From the NCBI GenBank assembly GCA_946811695.1, contig OX328124.1, positions 95,064,804 to 95,128,803 of the forward strand: a stretch of DNA of 64,000 nt, given 5' to 3'. How positions within the stretch are numbered: the first letter of the stretch is position 1; every line of letters starts with the position of its first letter. This DNA is from Gonocerus acuteangulatus. Lineage: Eukaryota; Arthropoda; Insecta; Hemiptera; Coreidae. The notes below the pieces were generated by a model that saw only the letters and a list, made by a program, of their open reading frames with translations, made no database searches and had not been told where the DNA came from. Shown here one piece after another: positions 47,500 to 61,472 of this stretch. The translations under genes and the position numbers were made by a program.

Positions 47500-48802
47500 C
47501 AACTAAGATATATACATTTTTCTTTTATTCAGAATTTTTGAAGTATTATATAAAAAAAAGAAAAAAGAAAGAAAAAAAAAAAAGTTCAATAGACAGGCAG
47601 CTTTGGGCTGTTTGTATATTTTTTTTATATACTTCAGAGACTCTATGCCATGTATAATGATTACAAATACAGTATTTATTTTTTTCCGAATCATTTACAA
47701 GGGAACAAATTAAATTGTATTCTGTTTTGACTCTCCCTCGTCCTCCTTCTTCCTCCACGCCCTCTTCTTGTACAGTTAGCAACTGCTGAATGGGAATGGG
47801 GTATATTATTATAGAACTCATGATAATGAATAATACATTCAGAATATAATGGCCAATGAAGCTGAAAATTTCTAATATGTAGATAATACATATTTTCCTC
47901 TTATAATTCGAACACTAAAAAAGGTAGTAAAAGATTAAAATAAAACACAAGAGAAAGTTTTAATAGGAAACAATTTATTACTTTTAAGTATCTATTATTA
48001 ACACAGGAGGTGAACTTAATGATAGTGTTACATTAATAAGCTTTTAATCTTAAAAAATATTAATTTACAGTCTGAAGTATGGTTCAAAGAAGCATAAAAA
48101 TAAAAGTTCCTGTATTTTAGACCTCTTCATTATGTATTCAGCCAAGAAAAACTAAGCTGTGTATACTAAGTATATTTTTTCCAAGTAAAACAAAAAAAAA
48201 AATAAAATAAGAAAAAAAGAAGAAAATCGCCAATCTAATTACTTCTAAAGACTAGTTGACTTAAATAAAATAATATTCAGTACAAATAAAAATGAAATAA
48301 TACAAAATAATTTATCTAAAAGGATGGATAAAGAAATGAATTTCATAAAGGAAAAAACATTTAAATCGATATATGTTCAAAGGCTGGGATCATGTTTAAA
48401 AAATGCACATTAACTTGAATTCACCTTCTTTGCAAGAGCTGAATTGAAGTAGAAATCAATTTATAAACTAAATCATTAATGAAATATTTATTGGTTGATA
48501 CCTCTAATAAAAAATTGATTCCAGCTGCTTTGACCTTATATCCAATTAACATCATTATATTGCTACAGTTAAACCGTACAGAAAGATAATAGGTTATTAA
48601 AAATATTTCATGATTTAATGACAACTTAAATAATGTACAGGAGAAATTTATATATATTAAAAAAAAAATTATATACAAATTTAAAATGTCTCATGAAATA
48701 TACATTTGAAGCAGCTTATAAAGTCAATGATTTTTAACTCCACCTTCAATCTCCCTATACCTCGTCAATCCTGCACATAAACATTGTTTATATATATTAT
48801 TA

Positions 48803-48869
<67 letters not shown>

Positions 48870-49247
48870 CATACCTTTTATGAGAGATAGAGGAAAAAAT
48901 AGAGAGGCTCCGAATAGAGTGAGTTGGTGCATTTTGCTTGCTGGCTATTGAGAGATTTCATAGTGAGTACGAAATATCTCTATTTGTTCCCCATATGTCA
49001 GAAACGTTATATATATCTCCTCCTACATTCCGGCATATATCACCAGTGGTGCGGTTTCATAAACCACAAATTTTCTCCGGCATTACAGCCGGCATCCTCA
49101 TGTGCCAATTTAGGAAATTTTGCTTTCAGAAAACAACCAAGCATCATGTACCACCAGAGGAAGCCGGCTGTAACGCTGGGGAAATTTTGTGGTTTAAGAA
49201 ACCTTGCCACTGGTGATATATGCTGGAATGTAGGAAGATATATATAT

Positions 49248-49314
<67 letters not shown>

Positions 49315-49357
49315 TAACTTTTAAGTCACCCAGCAACAAAGTTTAAAAGAGAATATG

Positions 49358-49421
<64 letters not shown>

Positions 49422-51157
49422 TATAAATCAAATGTATAGTTCATTATAAAATTCTATAAGGTATTATTCTCTGAAAACAATTTGTATACAACAGTGATAT
49501 TTTCATAACCTCTCCTAAAGGGTACATAGTTTTAAAAATGACATGCCTTAATTGTCACTTATAGTTAGTATAACATTATAAAGAGAAGTTATAAGTTTTA
49601 AATTAATATAAAAATTAAGAAAGAAAAAAAAAAAAAATAGAACAGCCATAAATCTCAATGGCACTCCGGAGAAATCAGTTAAAATATTTATAGATTTTCA
49701 AATAATTACACAATATCACAGGTAAGAAATTTACCAAACCCAACAATTAGCTGGATAAGTTTAATATACTCATACAATTTTATATAATTTCTTTACAAAT
49801 TGTGGTGCAGGTAACTATGGCTATTAATTCAATTTCCCATAATAGTAAATCACATAATTTTGTAAGAACGAATCAATTCTAGTAATTCTGAACCAAAAGA
49901 TAAAACGCTACTAGATAAAAGCTTAAAAAGCTCAAAAAAAAGATAGCGGTTCCAATTATTAATATCCGAATTGAGAAAAACTATACTGCCTTCTCAAAAC
50001 GTTTTTCCCTAACATACATTTATTATTATTCATTCAACATTTATTTACAAAATTGTTTTATGTCAACAGACTCTGTCCTATGAATATATAATCATGTTTA
50101 AAAAATATTCCTGTTAAATTGGGTTTAAAGAAAAATTAATTTTTAAACAAGACTTATTATTTACATAGATAACAAGAAGGGATTATAAAAGCTGGGAAGA
50201 CTGTTTTTTCCACAGTTTTTCCAAGCTGTCAATCACAATAAACCCTTTTCATGGCAAATGATTATCTGAAAATAAAAATATTAAAATAAATTATCAATTA
50301 TATTGCCATTACTTCCTCATTATAAAAATACATAGTCTGTTATATTTTTATGATAGAGTGACACGATATTAAAAAGGAAAAATGTCCATCAACAATTTAA
50401 ATAACGTGTATTTACATATATATGGCACCTGCAAGTATTCTTTGCATTTGGAGTCGAAATGCTGAACTTTTTTAGGCAGGTTAAACATTTTTTAAGATCA
50501 TTAAAAAATAAATAAATTTAAAATAAATAACACTCATGATCACTGAAAGTTGCCCCTTTCCTTCATATCGTGTTCACAATTAATAAGTAACATGCTTTCA
50601 AAGCACGGGAAACTATCAGAAACAAATGAACGGCACTTGGTGCATTAAAAATACGTTAATTTATAATAAAATAATCTATAAAGTATAATATATATACATA
50701 TCAAATACAATTTATTTTATTAAACCTTTTTGTACAATCATGTACAAAATAAACAATTTTTCAATAAATCCTTCTCAACCAAGGCTTTACAGTAATAAAA
50801 AGCTTTTAAATATATCTTTTTACAAAATATTTACTAAAAAAATGTAAAAAGCTCATTATAAGCGACATATTTCTCCTCCGAAGATTAAACCAGTGATTTT
50901 TAATAAGTTTGATATGGTTTATCTGAGACTATTGTCTCAAAAGAAATGCTAGAAGATACGCAATGTGAAAATAGTTTGCTTCATAAATTTTGAATGATTT
51001 TTTTTTTTCATGAGCAAAGTAGAGATCAAGGATTCAAGAAAGGCCCAATAAGCCCCATTATTGCTAAAAGTGATCATGTAACAATCCTTGATTTCTCATA
51101 AATTTAGGAGAAAGAAAACATTGTTTCATTCGAGTGGCATGTTAGAACACGTTGCTT
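47500..51157 (-). other. Probable glypican 3' UTR and downstream DNA
   Basis: AT-rich, without a gene. Minus-strand poly(A) signals (TTTATT on +) occur for example at 50711-50716 and 47973-47978; the true end is unknown. (AT)n tracts lie at about 48809-48860, 49256-49308 and 49371-49410. Confidence 0.4.
49013..49236. repeat. Long imperfect palindrome
   Basis: CTACATTCCGGCATATATCA, CCAGTGGTGCGGTTTC and CAGCCGGCATCCTC on the left are mirrored on the right by GTAACGCTGGGGAAATTTTG and CCACTGGTGATATATGCTGG. Arms of about 105 bases meet near 49120. Probably a foldback MITE. Confidence 0.75.
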
Positions 51158-51327
51158 CTAGACGAGAAACCATCTCGTAGTCGACACAAATATAATAACT
51201 GTAACTGAGGCACGAATTCCAATTGCTGAACCAGTTGTTTTGACAGATGGAGGAGTTTTCTTCTGCCCTGGTGAAGTGCCAGGAATAATATTTGAAACAT
51301 CTGGATTTCGATTATTTGTATCAGGAT
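51158..51327 (-). CDS. dally: Glypican last exon (GPI signal)
   Basis: Acceptor TTTTTTTCAG at 51330-51328; encodes PDTNNRNPDVSNIIPGTSPG through FVSTTRWFLV, stop TAG at 51160-51158. The acceptor is preceded by a long T run. Confidence 0.85.
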
Positions 51328-54300
51328 CTGAAAAAAAAAAAAAAAAAAAAAATGTTTTCATTAATACAGTAAACAGGAAAAATATTCGAATAGATATACA
51401 CATGATTTTCACAAAGACTAAAATATAAATAAAATGTTTAAATGCATAATATAGTAATAATAAATAGCCTGCATGCAAAATCTAACTGCTAAACCAGCAA
51501 ATTTGTCAAATGTAAAGTATCTGTATGTTCCTTATCCCATTCCAGACCAATTGCACACCATGTGTACAATTGATTTCCGAGGCTATGAGACGGCCTGCAC
51601 ATCACGTGTGTAATAACCATAATAATGATAATGTGCAATTATCAGTTATTCTGACTGAACTAGTAGTCGAAATATGATTTTTCTTGAACTAATGAAATCT
51701 GTAAAGTACAGGAAAACAAAACAAAATGTCAATCTATTCGTTGCAATAACAATTTTCTGAAGAGCGAGCTGAACAGACTGTGTGCAATGATCTTATTTAC
51801 GTGAATTCAATTGGGTGATTTACATAGTTGTTTTTTTAAATTAAAAATGAACGATATAAAGAGAAAAAAAATTTTGCTCCTGGGGACCATGTTCAAAACA
51901 AATCGTCATCTCGAATGGGTTAAATAATAATTAATGTTTTTAGAGCTCAAGGTGAAGTTTTTATATAAAATATTTAATAGAATTGAAGTCTTTAAATATT
52001 TGTTTTGCCCATTCTTTATTTTACTAATGTTTATTTAATTACTTAACATGTGACTGAGCATTTTATATTGTTGAAAATATTTTCAAAAAGGGAATAAGAG
52101 AAAAAAATTCTTGCTACATTATGGATGTTCCTCGAAGCTCTTGGATGTTGACCTTCCATTAAACATAAAGTAACGTAAAACAAATGAAATGATCCATAAC
52201 ATGATTATTTATTTATTCATAAGTATTACGTTTCATGGTCGATAAACACAATGAGATAAGTGTTCTAAAAAAGCAGGATTTTTTTTATAATATTATATTG
52301 TGCAATGCATGAAAATGGAATTCATTTACTAAGGATCAACAAAAAAGTGTTTATCTATCCCCACATTCATGGAATAAAAGTGTAATAAAAAATATAATTA
52401 ACATAAAAAATGTCATTAAAATAACACGATCAGTAACTTTAACTTATATTCTGTTATGATAACTGAATATAATGTGGGAGGCTTAGGTCAGTGAAGGACT
52501 TTTGTCAATGGATTGAACACTAATGGTGTTACCACATGTAAGTACAACAACAATTTAATTATTATTATTATTATTTTTTATAGCGCACCAACATCTTGGT
52601 CGTTAGCCCCGACATCCCTGGTGCAGCGAGGAATTTTCTCAATGAGCCGTGAGAGGAGACAATTCCTACCACTGGTGGGACTCACCTGGGAACGGCCCAG
52701 GGGTAATTTTGGTGACCCGGAAGTTATTTACTTTAAAAAATATTTTTTTTTTTAGTTAGAAAAAAAAATAGTTTGAAAAAGAAAGTATAAACTCACCTAT
52801 ACCATCACCAGATCCAGAACCTTCTTCGTTATGATTATCAGAATCATCTGTATCGTCCCAAAAATTGGGTCCACCAGAACCGCTACCCATTGTCAGTGAA
52901 TCAGGGACAGGGCTGGGCCTATCGTGATGTACATGACTAAGGACAACCTGCCAATTCAATAAATATTATAATAAAATATATTTATAATTAAACTAACAAA
53001 AATATGTATTAAATCAACATTTATTTTAATCAATCAATTTTATCAATTTTACTTCTTTTAAATTATTTGTTGGCTCCAGCCATTATCACTAAAAGAAAAA
53101 TCAGGAATGTATTATCACAAACATTCAATTTTAATGAACCAGGTGAAAACATTTCAAAAATGCGAATATTCCATTTTGAGCATGGTTCCTCCCTCCCTCC
53201 ATAGGGAGGAAACCCGGTTATGAGGTTGAGGCACTCCGGAAGTGCTGAATAGAAAATTTCACGTTTCAGAACCTATCGATTACAAAAAGAATGGTGGTTC
53301 AAATTTGTATATATATATATGCATATATTTGAGCAGCCTTTGAGTCGTGCCCTATCCAGACAGAGCTCCACCTCCACTTGTACAGTACTCTAATTCAGCC
53401 AGTCCTTCTATGTGGCTGTGTGTCTTGGACAGTCCCTCAATCCTGTAAGGACGATCTCATGGTATTTGAGAGAAAGATTTTGTGGAGTTTATATGGGGGT
53501 GTTGTACTAACCAAGAGCTGTATGGACTGTTCGGGGAGCCAGACATAGTCCCGTTAATGAAATAGAGTAGACTGAGTTGGGCTGAACATGTTGCAAGAAT
53601 GGTTGAGGGTGACATTCCGAAGACACTCCTCACTGAACCTCTCTATGGGAGCCGAAGAAGAGGAAGACCAAGACTGAGATGGTCTGACCATGTGGTGGAG
53701 GTTGCTAGGTCTATCCTGAGTGGTAGAAACTGACATTATGGCTTCAGCACAAGTTAGAGACAATTGGAGGAAGCTGTTAGAGGAGGCCAAGACTCGACGT
53801 CGCACAGTGGGGTATTTGCCCTGAAAAGCTTGCCAAAAGTCCATTTTGTAAAAGTTATCCGAGACGAAAATTAATTAGTGCTAAAAATAGTTGAATAGTT
53901 TGTGCACAATGTGTAAGGCTAATTTTTGACCTGACATTGTCTGTAAGTCAGGCGTACCACAACAAAGTCTCCAGTTTTTAATAGAACACTGACTTCTTAA
54001 CTGTTCTTCTTAACTGTTCTCTGAATATTTATCCGTGTAAAAAATTAATTTTTCATGAGTTTGGAATTTTTATTGCAATTTTGGTTCGGGATAACTCTGA
54101 AGCAGGTAATCGAGAGTACATTTATTGCTTTTTGGCAATAATTAGGCCATTTGTTAATTAGTTTGACCACAAGAGAAAATATAAAATATATTGGCCTTTT
54201 TAACATCAAATTTGACATAACTCGAAGGTTTTTGTTATACTTCCAAGCATTTCCAACCTGTTGTTTTTATATGAATATTTAAAGGAAGTATTCAGCTTTA

Positions 54301-57300
54301 AGAATTTATAATCAGAAATCGCGGATTCGCGCGGATGTGGGTGTGCATGCCAGTTAATGTCAAAATTCACGAAAGCATTTCTTATGTTTGTCGTTTTCCG
54401 GAGTCAAAATAATGACTAGACAAAATGTATTTGACGTCATGTGTTAAAGAAAAGAACCTTAATTATAAAGAACAATAAGATGTGCTAATAGCCTTACAAA
54501 AAAAAAAAAAATAGAATAAAATAAAATAAAAATTAAAAAAAAATAAGAACTAGAATTTGGCTAGAATTCTTTGTTAAGATATGACGATTATTCTGAAAAA
54601 CAAATAAATTAAATCAAGTACATAAAAAAGGAGTAAAAAAAAAAATGAAGTGTGGCTTCAGGGTAGATTATTGTTACCAAGGGCAAAAATGAGACATGGG
54701 CGACCATTTTATAGATTCTAAGTATGGAATGGGCACAGCCGAAGACAGTAAGAGAGAAAAGTTATGTACTACTACTGGTTTAATGGAATTGCTGTATGCT
54801 ACACAGATGTTTTTCTGGAGGTAATCCTCAAGCTGGTGATATATTAAGGATATAACGAGGATATAACTAGCTCCCATCTCGTGCAAATAAATACAAGGAC
54901 GCTTATTCAAAATTGACATTACTTTCTGAGCGATTTCAAGGAAGTGGTGTATGTGTAGGTGTGTGTGTGTGTGTGTGTTTGTGTGTGCGTGCGCGTGGGT
55001 GGGTAAGTGTGTGTAGGCGTGTCTGCATGTGTGTGTGTCATCTGTTAACATTGATAGTCAATGTATAAAAATATATGTATTATACATGGTGTCTACTACT
55101 TTCGTGAAAGCCAATTTTGTGACATTTTCATGACTTGAAATGCAAATTTCGTGCCCATTAAAAAGAAAATAATTCACTTAAAAAGAGAAAGCCTTAAGAT
55201 TTAGCTTAAAATTATTTGTAACTTAAACAGATTACCGTGATATCTATAAACTCACAATTTTACATACATTTAAAGCAATTAAAAAAAACTGTATAAAATG
55301 TACATCATTATCGTCTCTACCATGTCAAACTATCGAATATGCAAAATCTCGGTTTTAGATTCGGGACTTTGCTTTTGTATTGTGGACGATACGACTGGTC
55401 GCGATTTGTCACAACCCTAACCTCTTTATAGAATAGCCTTTAATGTCTTAAATAAAGTATCGAATAAGACCATTTTTCAATATATTATTTCGTCAATGGG
55501 TAAAATATGTTCGTTCCTAATTTGCTCCGCTTTGCTTATTCGTTAGTTTGACATGGCAGGGACGATAAGTTAAAGAGGACAGTTACATTAATTTCAAAAG
55601 TGAAGACACGATGACTCTGGAATGACTACGAAATATATTAAACAATGGTAGCAGAATTCAAAATTTCTAAATAAATTACTAAATATTTATTGACAATGTA
55701 CATTATTTAGTCAATTAAGGCCCAGCACACACACTGTGCTCAACTCTCGTTGCAAACCAGTTGCGTCTGAAACCAGTTTGCAACTGAAACAAAACTTCTG
55801 TCCGCACACGGGTGAACTGGCAAAGGGCTAGTTGTAAATCAGTTGCGCCTATGATGCAGAAAAAGTGGAATGTTTTTTAAGTGCTATATGTATTTGTTTT
55901 TAAGACCTTGGCTTTGCCGTGTGAGCTTACTATGTCAGACTCAGACGAAGAAGACGTTGACATTTTATCTCAATCAACACACTTCTATGACATTTTTTCC
56001 CTTGCCATCTGTACATATGATGTCATTTGGTACATGGGTTACCTTCATAAAGAATAAGAAAAGCACCAAATTTCAGCTTAATTTCTTAAACGGTTTAAAA
56101 AATACGGCCATGTAAAGTTTTCAACAGGTGGTCAAAATTTTGCTGCGGCAAAATATATAGCTCCACTCCTGTTTACGGTAGAAACGTGATGTTGTCAATT
56201 TTTAGTTTTTTATATGCCCTTTAAAATAGCATGTAACACATACGCTGTACTAATGTGTCACTCGCTGAACTATTATGTACTGAGAATCAAAAACTCCAAC
56301 AGAGAGAATTTACTTCCTATCCGGAGACGAAATTTTTAGAAGCAATGAAATGTTACTCCAATACCTCTAAAACGTTTGTTTCTAATTTCCATCCACTTTT
56401 ATAGTTTAACATTTATGAATGAATATGAAAATTGCTAATAATACTTATGTTTTATTCAAGCTGCCAGTCACCTAAAATATTTTGAGTACAACGTCATTTA
56501 TTTTTAGACAAGTATTCTAAATTGAACTAATTATAACAAATTATTAATGTAAACAATTTTTTTTAAATAAGCTTTGTAATTAAGATAATAAAATTGAAAT
56601 GTGTTTAAAATATATGCAATGGTAGAGTTTGGATTTAATTTTAAAGTTATGTATTAAAAAGCTTTTATATATAAAAATACGTAAAATTAGTCCAAAGCCG
56701 CCTTTAGTTTTAAATTATTTTAAAGATTGGCACTATATGGCTGATAAAACATCGGCAAAACACCTCTTGGTCTCGAACAACGAAACTGCAACCAACCGAA
56801 TTTCATTAAAATCGGGCCATTTTTGAAATACAGGAGAGCGAACAGACAAATTCGTATGTATATACGTATACATATACAAGGTGTCCCCAACATAAACGGC
56901 AAAACTTCAGCAATCGATGCAGGATGAAAAAAGAAAGAAAAAAAGTCGTTCGGCATTTTTCTCGTTTTTGCTTCGTTTCCGAGAAAACTCAAAAAACTAC
57001 GACACAATTGTAGACGCAAGGATTGCGTCATGAGGTTAACCTCATAAGTGGGTTTCGTTTCTAAGGAGGAAGGGAGGAACCGTGCTAAAAAATGTAATCT
57101 ATCATTTTAGCGCGAATCCTCCCTCCCTACATAGGGAGGAAACCCGCTAATGGGGTTGACATCATTACGCAATCCGGAAATGGCGACACGAAAATTTCAC
57201 GTTTCAGATCCCCTAGCAAGAAATATGACGGCTGTTAAATTTTTATATATATTTCTCTGATGCTGGAGATGCGTGGTAACATTAATTAATTTTACAAAGA

Positions 57301-60300
57301 AATAAGATACTACATACCAATGGAAATGCCGAGCGGCAGAGGAAGACCAAGGATGGCAATTAAGTAACCATTGTGAAAGAGTCTAAGGGGAAAAGAATCT
57401 ACTGGGGTATAAGTAAGTGAAAACAGCAGGTGGTGGGAGAAATGTCGGTAAGGATCAAAAGGCATGTTTATGACATTTTTATGACAGGAAAGGAGAAAAA
57501 GGTGTTAATGGAAGGATACCCAAGGGGCATGGTAAAAATCTAGGTGGGAGGTCGGGAGAGTATTTGGAAAATATTAGCGTACATAGGAGAAATGCCTTGT
57601 TGGTCAGTTTTGTAGTTTATATTGTTTTTGTTTAAGTTTATGTGTACACATTTACTACAAGTTTATGTGTAACGTTACTAATTACTATTAAAATCAATTA
57701 TTGTACCTATTTACTTTTTCATTCTACTCATTCTAAGAATTTAAGACGATATGTTCTTTTATAAGTTAATTGTATCTATAGTTCTGTTACCTATCACAAT
57801 TATAATTTTTTTTGTTTTTGTATTAATTTCTTTTTTTGTCATTTTAGCTGACGAAGGCTACCAATGAGTAGCCGAAACGTCCGAAATATAGATTTTTTAA
57901 AACAAAATCATATTGAGGTTTATTTAGCCGAATCCCAACCATTCCATCTTTACTTATATTTCTCTGTTCGCTCTCCCACAGGCCCAAAAATGGTCAGATT
58001 TTGATGAAATTTCTTAGAAGATCGTTCGTCTAATTTGAAAGGTCAAGTTCGTTAACCAGCAGAATCCGTCCACCGGAACATAATTACTTGAACATGGTCT
58101 TCCATAACTGTGGAATTCCTACCAACTGGAGGATCATGAATAGAATTTTCTATACATACAGCAATAGATAGAGGGGTTTGAGCATACATTAATTCCCCCA
58201 CAAGATTTTTTTTTCTAATAGATTTAGGTGTGCTGTGAGTATGCTGAAAGAAATTCTTCCACCTCGAAAGCCGGGGGGAGAACTTTTGGCAGGCGAAAAA
58301 TCGCGAAAATATAGCACTTTTTTCAGTTTTTCTTTATTTATTTAAAACTCGTTGATTTTGGATAAAAAAAAAACAAAAAAAAACAAAAAAAAAAAAAACA
58401 AACAAACTTCAAATAGGGAGTAAAGAACATTAAATTCTGCTTCAAATGAACTGGCCGAAGTCCAAATTCGGCCCGGTAAAAGTGCCGCAATCGCTAACCA
58501 AAAAACAACACTTTTGTCCAATTTTGCGAAAAACTGTGTTGAGCCTACTTTTAACAAGTTACAGCTTAAATTCATCAATTCTTTTGATAAACCACCTAAA
58601 ATTTGAAGATCACCAATAACTGATTCCAAAAAGCACAAAAACGTATACATTTGAGCAATATAAAAAAAATTAAATCACTATTGAGCCAAAATGAGAAACA
58701 GTTAGTAAAATATTCATTTGATTGCATTTTGCAAACTTTTGGTTCCTATTAGCCACAATTTACTTCTGATTCCATTCTAAATGTATCAAATAACAGTGTA
58801 CGCGGTATGTTGAGGGGAAAGGGGTGGGGATGGGGAGAACCCTAAGACATTTAGACATATACCTGTGTCCGAGAAATTTTTACCACTGTACTTCTATATT
58901 TCTTCAGTGAAGCAACAAAATTAGAAGCATATTGTATTGAAAATGGCTGAATTTGAAGTAAATAGTTAATTAAAAACATGAATATAGATTTATTCACTCA
59001 CACGACATTTATTGAGAGAAATGATGTTAAGCTAATGGAATTATATTAAGTTTTTATTCCTTTTGAGGGCCCAGGTTGAGGCTCATCGTCAGATGGAGTA
59101 TCTTCCAGCACATTATTATTAAACTGCATTAAATTCTGCGTCAAATGAGCTGCTCAAACTGCAAATTCGGCCACGTAAAATTGCCGCAATCGCTAGCCAA
59201 TTTTTTCCAATTTTGGGAAAAACTATAGTGAGCCAAATTTTAACGAGTTACAGCTTGGATTAATCAATTGTTTTGGTAGGCCCAAAGTTAATCAATGCCT
59301 GAATCAAAAAACACAAAAACTAATAAATTTGACCAATTTTAAAATTGTTGAGTCACTATTGAACCAAAAATGAGGAAAACAGAAATTTTCATGCAAAATC
59401 TTTGGCTAGCGATTGCGGCAATTTTACGTGGCCGAATTTGAACTTTGACCAGTTCATTTGAAGCAGAATTTAAAGTACTTTACTTCCTATTTGAAGTTTT
59501 TTTTAATATCCAAAATCAACGGTTTCTAAATTAATGGAGAAAAACTGAAAAAAAGTGCTAAAATTTCACGGTTTTTCGCCTGCCAAAAGTTCTCCCCCCG
59601 GCTTTCGAGTTGGAAAAATTGGTTTCAGCATACTCACACCATACTAAGGATATTAGGAATACAATCTTGTCGGGGAATTAATGTTAGCTCGACCCCCTTT
59701 TTAAGCCTCTATGGACTAATAACTTTAAGCCAGGTATCATCGCATGAGCTCTATCTAATACCTGCGAGTTTTCACTCCACCTGATTGTACACAGTTTTAG
59801 TGGAAAAAGATTAATTCTAGAAACTTCGTTGAATTTAGCTCAGCGAAGTTTCTAGAATGTGAAACATTTCGTGACATGTTTCCAAATTCGTGATTTTCGT
59901 GCCCTATTTTTCATTTCGTGACATTTTCGTGCAGTAGACACCCTGTTATACCTAACATTAATAAATTATTTAAAACAAAAAAATCCTTATATTGCCTTAA
60001 AACCCATTACTGAAATCATATATGTATTAATGATTGTTGAGTACGTAACTAAGTAATATATTTTGATGAAATTTGTTATAAAAATACGTTGTCTAATTTC
60101 AAAGGTCAAGCTCGTTAACCAGCAGAATTCGTCTGCCGGAAAACGATTTTTAGGACGAAATTCACGCAAAAAAAATCATAGCACTTACGTTTTCACGTTA
60201 ATATGCTTGCAAGTACACTTTTTGTAAGTTTTCTAACGTAGGAAGACGAATGAAATTATTTTTAAAGCGTTTTCTATAACCGTTTACGAGAAAAGTTGAT

Positions 60301-61439
60301 ATTACTAGTTTTCCTAACTAATTTTCGGTTTGGGTATTGAGGATCGATTGATTAAGTTGAAAATTGTTCCAGACGTTTGGCATTCATCTAAACTATGATA
60401 TTTAAGTGTTTTTTGCGGTTGGAGTTAAAGAAGTATTAGAACAAAATTTTATTAGCGGAAAAGTTTTGGGATCTTCGTATATTTTCTAAAATATCTAAAA
60501 AAAAAAAAAGGTAAGAAAAAAAGAAACGTATTGTTAATATTGTTTTACTAAAACGAACGTTGAGAAAGGGGGCGGAGTAATTTCCGCTTAGGATACTGTC
60601 AGTTTTCTATTGTGGCACCTAAAATCTTCCTTTTCTTTGATATTTCATTTTAAATTTTTCACGAAATAGAAAAACCTAAATACCTGCTTCTATTCCTTTA
60701 CTAATGGCACTAGGGATATGAACCAAAACGCTCTAAGATGACGCAGTTCCTGCGAGTAGTGCTTATCTTTTTATTGACATTTTAGAAAAATATGTGAATT
60801 GCCGTTTTTTTTTACCCAACAATATAATAAAAAGGGATTATCCGCCGTATTATTTATTCATCTGATTTAAAATGAATATGAAAGAAGAATTCAATGTATA
60901 TTTTTTAAATGGAATGTGTATAAAATAAATGCCCACATTTCCTGGTTACTGTAATGCGGAGAAAGAAAAAAAAACTAAATATCCTCTTCATCCTATACAG
61001 TTTTCTGTTGTGGCACCTAAAATCTTCCTTATCTTTCATATTTCATTTTATATTTTTCACGAAATATCATAACCTACCAATAACTTCTTCTATCCTTTAC
61101 TAATGTCACTAGCTTATGAACGGAAAAGCGCTAAGATGAGTTCCTGTTAGATGGACTTTTTAAAATATAGAACTGAACACAGCAATCTGTTTCTTGTTGG
61201 ACTCTCCTGATTACTAGAAGGGCCTTTCTGATAAGGCCCCTATAATTTCGCTTTTCTTGAAGATTTCATTGGAGTAAGTTTTAATTTTGTTTAACAGTAA
61301 AATCATTAGCAAAGTAACTTTCCCACAAAAATAGCTAGAAGTTTGAAAAAAACAAAGAGTAACAATTATTACCAATTAAAGCTTTTCCAGGAAAAAGGAT
61401 TATATGAGAACGCGCTAAGATGACGTAGCACCTGCGAGT

Positions 61440-61472
<33 letters not shown>

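Larger units (their letters stand above)
55085..59945 (-). mobile_element. 4.86-kb DNA transposon with 5-bp TSD and nested inserts
   Basis: TTATA at 55080-55084 and 59946-59950 flanks inverted termini CATGGTGTCTACT and AGTAGACACCCTG. Both subterminal regions match the 1.0-kb copy at 27398-28410 in the opposite orientation. The interior is swollen by later insertions at 55311, 55724, 56860-57230 and 58165-59720. No transposase is recognisable. Confidence 0.82.

Noticed and set aside
2037..49410. Reading frames made of YIYIYI repeats
   Set aside because: They are translations of (AT)n microsatellites.
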